Positions 6,300 through 9,023 of a DNA stretch of 9,023 nt are shown here, in pieces. Source of the stretch: Lentisphaeria bacterium. GTDB taxonomy: Bacteria; Verrucomicrobiota; Lentisphaeria; Oligosphaerales; JAFGRS01. The notes beneath the pieces are model-generated. The model was not told the DNA's origin. It did not search any database and worked only from the letters and a program-made list of their open reading frames with translations. Both the position numbers and the translations under genes were made by a program. The stretch spans positions 1-9,023 of the forward strand of contig JAFGRS010000604.1 in NCBI GenBank assembly GCA_016935045.1, written 5' to 3'. Every line of letters starts with the position of its first letter. Positions within the stretch are counted from its first letter, which is position 1.

Positions 6300-9023
6300 T
6301 CATCGCGATGGGGGCTGCGCCGCCGATTCCCCGCCCGTCCCGCCGGGAGGCACCTCCCCCCGTGCGGCCCAGACGATGGCATTGAGCACCAGGCGGAGCA
6401 CGTCGGGATGCTGCCAGTTGGCATGCCAGTGCCCGCCCGTGAAGCCGAACCCCCGGGCGCCGTCCCTGCCCTCGTAGGCCCAGGCCACGTGCTCCGCTCT
6501 GCCCATCCGGGCGCGCACCTGGGGATTGCCGCTGTGGGGGCCGTCGGGACCCCGGCGCGTCGCGTCCGGAGGCACGGCCGACAAGACCGGCACGACCCCT
6601 TCCATCCCTTCCCGGAAACGCATGTGGTAGTACCACTCGTCGCGGAGGGCAAAGGGGCGCACTCCGCGTGTCACGAGGTGTTCCGGAAGGGCTTCGAAGT
6701 GGGCCTCCCAGACCGGGTTGACGGACCACCACGTCTCGTAGTATCCCCCCAGCCACTCGAGGAATGCGGCCCCGGCCGTCTCCCCGGGCACCGCCAGCGC
6801 GTAGTGCAGGCAGACCACTCCCATGCCCTGTTTCACGCGGGCAGCGACATCCTCGATGTGCCCCAGGATGGGATGACCTTCCTCGCCATCACTGTAGACC
6901 ACCAGCGCGTCGGCGCCGGCGAGGAGGCGCCCGTCCTGTGGCCAGCCCAGGCTCACGTCGGCCGCCATGCCGGCGACGCAGCGCTCGAGTTCGGCGGCCA
7001 GCAGCCGGCAACCCGCCTCGTGGTCGTGTGTGCCCTCCCCGTGACTGTCGGGTCCGGCCACGAACAACACCCGCCGCAGGACGTCCGCTCCGGAGGACGT
7101 CCGCGCCGGCGGCGCCGAAGCCACCGGGTCCAGGCCCGCGCACCAGGCAGTGCCGCGCCGGAACAGCTCCGCCACGGTAGGATGGGCCAGGGCCCCCGGG
7201 TCATGCCCCAGGGGGCAATGGAAGACCCGCCCCTGACCGCAGGGGAATACGAACGCCATGGGGTAATCCTTGCCATCGACCCTGGACACGGCATCGGCGA
7301 GGACCGTGACCGGGAGGTCGCCTTCGAGGCAGGTGTAGAGTTCATCCGTCGTCTCGAAATCGGCCAGTCCGGCGGTGATGGGGTGTGCCACCGGTGCGAT
7401 GCGGACGCGGAACGCGCCGTAGGGGTCGTGGCCCCGCAGGGCCGGGTTCCAGACCCGTCCGGCCAGGGGCGCGAAGTCCGCGCGGAACTCCTCGAAGGCC
7501 CCCCCCGCGAAATGCACCAGCACCAGGCCGCCGCCCGCGCGCACGAACGCCGCCAGGCGGTCGAAGGCTTCGCGTCCGGGGACCGCCGCGTCGTAGTTCT
7601 TGAAGTGCAGCACCACCGCCGCGTAGTCATCGAGGGCCAGCGTCCGCAGCCGGGTGAGGTCGTCCACGACGTCCACCACGAACCGTCGGTCCTGCCGCAA
7701 TTCGGCCGCCAGGACCGGGGCCGTCGCCTGCCAGGCATGTCCCTTGTAGTCCTCCCCCGTCAGCAGCAGGACGCGTTTGGCGCCCGGGAACGGGGCGGTC
7801 CCCGCGGCGCGTTCGGGGGGCGCATCCGATTCGAGCAGCCAGACCTCGCTCAGCACCGCATTGACCGGCCCGGCCCGCAGCACGTCTACCCGGACGACTC
7901 CCTTCCCGTAGACCCCTGCCGGCAGCTCGACCATCGCCTCCGCCGCGGGCTGACGGTCCCGGGCATGGTTCGGCAGCCGGACCCGGGACAGCAACGCGGT
8001 GCCGCCCGCAACCACGGTCTGCACCCGGCCATGGGCGTCGTAATCCCACCAGGTCATGCCGACCCGATAGGTCTTGCCCGGGTCCAGACCCGACGCCTCG
8101 ACGCTCACCAACGAGCCGTCGAAAATCACCGTCGCAGCCTGCACGGGACCGTTCTTCTCCGCCCCGGCCCAAAGATACGGCGCCCCGCGGACAACGCGCA
8201 GACACGGCGCCGGCGCCTTGCCGTCGACCGCCTCCGGGCCGCAGTCCAGGTACGCCACCAGGCGGAACCCCTCGGGAACCCCTTCCGCCAACTCCTGCCG
8301 CCGCCGGGCGCTGCGCCGGGGCACGGCCACGAGCGCCAGTTCGGCCGTGCTCCCGGAGACCACGGCTTCCCGTCGGCGGCGGGCCCAGGCCCCGAGGGAG
8401 GCGTCTTCGGCCAGGGCCGCCAGGGCATCGAGCACACGGAGCTGCTCCTCGGGCGCCGGCAGATCCTGCTCGACCTGTCGCGCCAGACCCCGCGCCGCCA
8501 GCGTGTGCGCCGCCGCGTCTTCCTTGCCCGCAAGCAGGGCCAACAGATCCTCGACGGCCCCGTCGTCGGGCCACGCCGCCAGGGCGCGCAGGGCCTCCCG
8601 GCGTAGGTCGGCATCGGCCGCGGCCAGGCCCTGCCGTACCAGTCCCAGGGCCGAATCCCCCCCGAGACGGCCGGCCAGGCGGAGGACCGCGACTCGAACC
8701 GAAACCGGCGCATCCCCCTGCCAGAGGGCTGCCAGAGGGGCAACGGACCCGGCCCCATCCTCTTCCTGCGCGGACAGGCGCGCGGCCATCCGTACCAGTG
8801 CGTTCTCGTGGGCTTGACGGACGGCCTGGTCCGCCTCGGGTCGCAGCAGCAGCCGCTGCACGGCATCGGCGTAAGCCGCCGCCGTCGCGAACTCCGCCAA
8901 CCCGCGCCAGGCAGCCACGCGGACCGCCGCCGCCGGATCGTCCACGGCGTCACGCAGCATGGCCGGCAGGCCGGGAGACCGGCGCGCCGTTGCCGCTTCG
9001 AGCAGCAGCGCCCGCACGTCTGC
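6300..9023 (-). CDS. HEAT-repeat / beta-sandwich / tandem ThuA-domain protein (5' partial)
   Basis: The frame stays open to the right edge of the window; the first possible start inside is a GTG at 9015-9017 with no supporting ribosome site, so the N-terminus is missing. Residues are numbered from that GTG. Residues 1 to about 220 are Ala/Leu/Arg-rich helical pairs typical of HEAT repeats (for example VRVAAWRGLAEF and LRREALRALAAW). Residues about 246-397 form a beta-rich sandwich-like domain of unknown family. Two ThuA-like domains follow. The first (about 415-628) has GHAW 426-429, VHFAGGAF 501-508 and GQGRVFHCPLGHDP 594-607. The second (about 647-887) has SHGEGTHDHEAGC 658-670, LHYA 737-740, RDEWYYHMRF 792-801 and TGGHWHANW 860-868. 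ThuA has a glutamine-amidotransferase-like fold and is genetically linked to trehalose/sucrose use through 3-keto-sugars in rhizobia; its reaction here is inferred. The gene lies 57 bp upstream of the DUF1080/glycosidase gene on the same strand, so the two are probably co-transcribed. The Gly/Pro-rich tail ends at TGA (6302-6300). Confidence 0.88.
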   Translation of the reverse strand, partial: ADVRALLLEAATARRSPGLPAMLRDAVDDPAAAVRVAAWRGLAEFATAAAYADAVQRLLLRPEADQAVRQAHENALVRMAARLSAQEEDGAGSVAPLAALWQGDAPVSVRVAVLRLAGRLGGDSALGLVRQGLAAADADLRREALRALAAWPDDGAVEDLLALLAGKEDAAAHTLAARGLARQVEQDLPAPEEQLRVLDALAALAEDASLGAWARRRREAVVSGSTAELALVAVPRRSARRRQELAEGVPEGFRLVAYLDCGPEAVDGKAPAPCLRVVRGAPYLWAGAEKNGPVQAATVIFDGSLVSVEASGLDPGKTYRVGMTWWDYDAHGRVQTVVAGGTALLSRVRLPNHARDRQPAAEAMVELPAGVYGKGVVRVDVLRAGPVNAVLSEVWLLESDAPPERAAGTAPFPGAKRVLLLTGEDYKGHAWQATAPVLAAELRQDRRFVVDVVDDLTRLRTLALDDYAAVVLHFKNYDAAVPGREAFDRLAAFVRAGGGLVLVHFAGGAFEEFRADFAPLAGRVWNPALRGHDPYGAFRVRIAPVAHPITAGLADFETTDELYTCLEGDLPVTVLADAVSRVDGKDYPMAFVFPCGQGRVFHCPLGHDPGALAHPTVAELFRRGTAWCAGLDPVASAPPARTSSGADVLRRVLFVAGPDSHGEGTHDHEAGCRLLAAELERCVAGMAADVSLGWPQDGRLLAGADALVVYSDGEEGHPILGHIEDVAARVKQGMGVVCLHYALAVPGETAGAAFLEWLGGYYETWWSVNPVWEAHFEALPEHLVTRGVRPFALRDEWYYHMRFREGMEGVVPVLSAVPPDATRRGPDGPHSGNPQVRARMGRAEHVAWAYEGRDGARGFGFTGGHWHANWQHPDVLRLVLNAIVWAARGEVPPGGTGGESAAQPPSR

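Noticed and set aside
6408..8606. 732-residue plus-strand open frame over the ThuA gene
   Set aside because: It is antisense to well-conserved ThuA motifs and has no family resemblance; a GC-driven mirror frame.
9015..9017. GTG as the genuine start of the ThuA/HEAT gene
   Set aside because: The frame continues open to the window edge, the sequence after it is already mid-HEAT repeat, and too little upstream sequence is visible to show a ribosome site.

Overview
This 9.0 kb stretch is GC-rich and contains three long genes, two of them cut by the window edges. I see no RNA gene, mobile element, CRISPR array or integration site. The domain set (PQQ-like propeller, DUF1080/3-keto-disaccharide hydrolase, ThuA domains, HEAT repeats, DUF5060) points to the Planctomycetota-Verrucomicrobiota-Lentisphaerota (PVC) group or a similar environmental polysaccharide degrader. 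That placement is inferred from family content, not from a marker gene.

Layout: bases 1-3419 on the plus strand hold the 3' part of a large PQQ-type beta-propeller protein. It carries an internal methyltransferase-like Rossmann segment and a C-terminal beta-rich domain. A 99-bp convergent gap (3420-3518) follows. On the minus strand, reading leftwards from the right edge, comes a 5'-truncated HEAT/beta-sandwich/tandem-ThuA protein (9023-6300). After a 57-bp spacer with a clear Shine-Dalgarno sequence comes a complete secreted 907-residue protein (6242-3519). That protein joins a 3-keto-disaccharide hydrolase domain, a DUF5060-like sandwich, a clan GH-A glycosidase barrel and a C-terminal sandwich.

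Working model (inference): the two minus-strand genes form an operon for handling a glycan or glycoside. Both ThuA and DUF1080 are associated with breakdown of 3-keto-sugars, which are made by Gfo/Idh/MocA-type oxidoreductases. No such oxidoreductase lies in this window, so it would have to be encoded nearby or elsewhere. The exported barrel would hydrolyse a glycosidic bond, while the fused DUF1080 domain would either cleave an oxidised glycoside or act as a sugar-binding lectin-like module. The convergent propeller gene is not evidently part of the same transcript.
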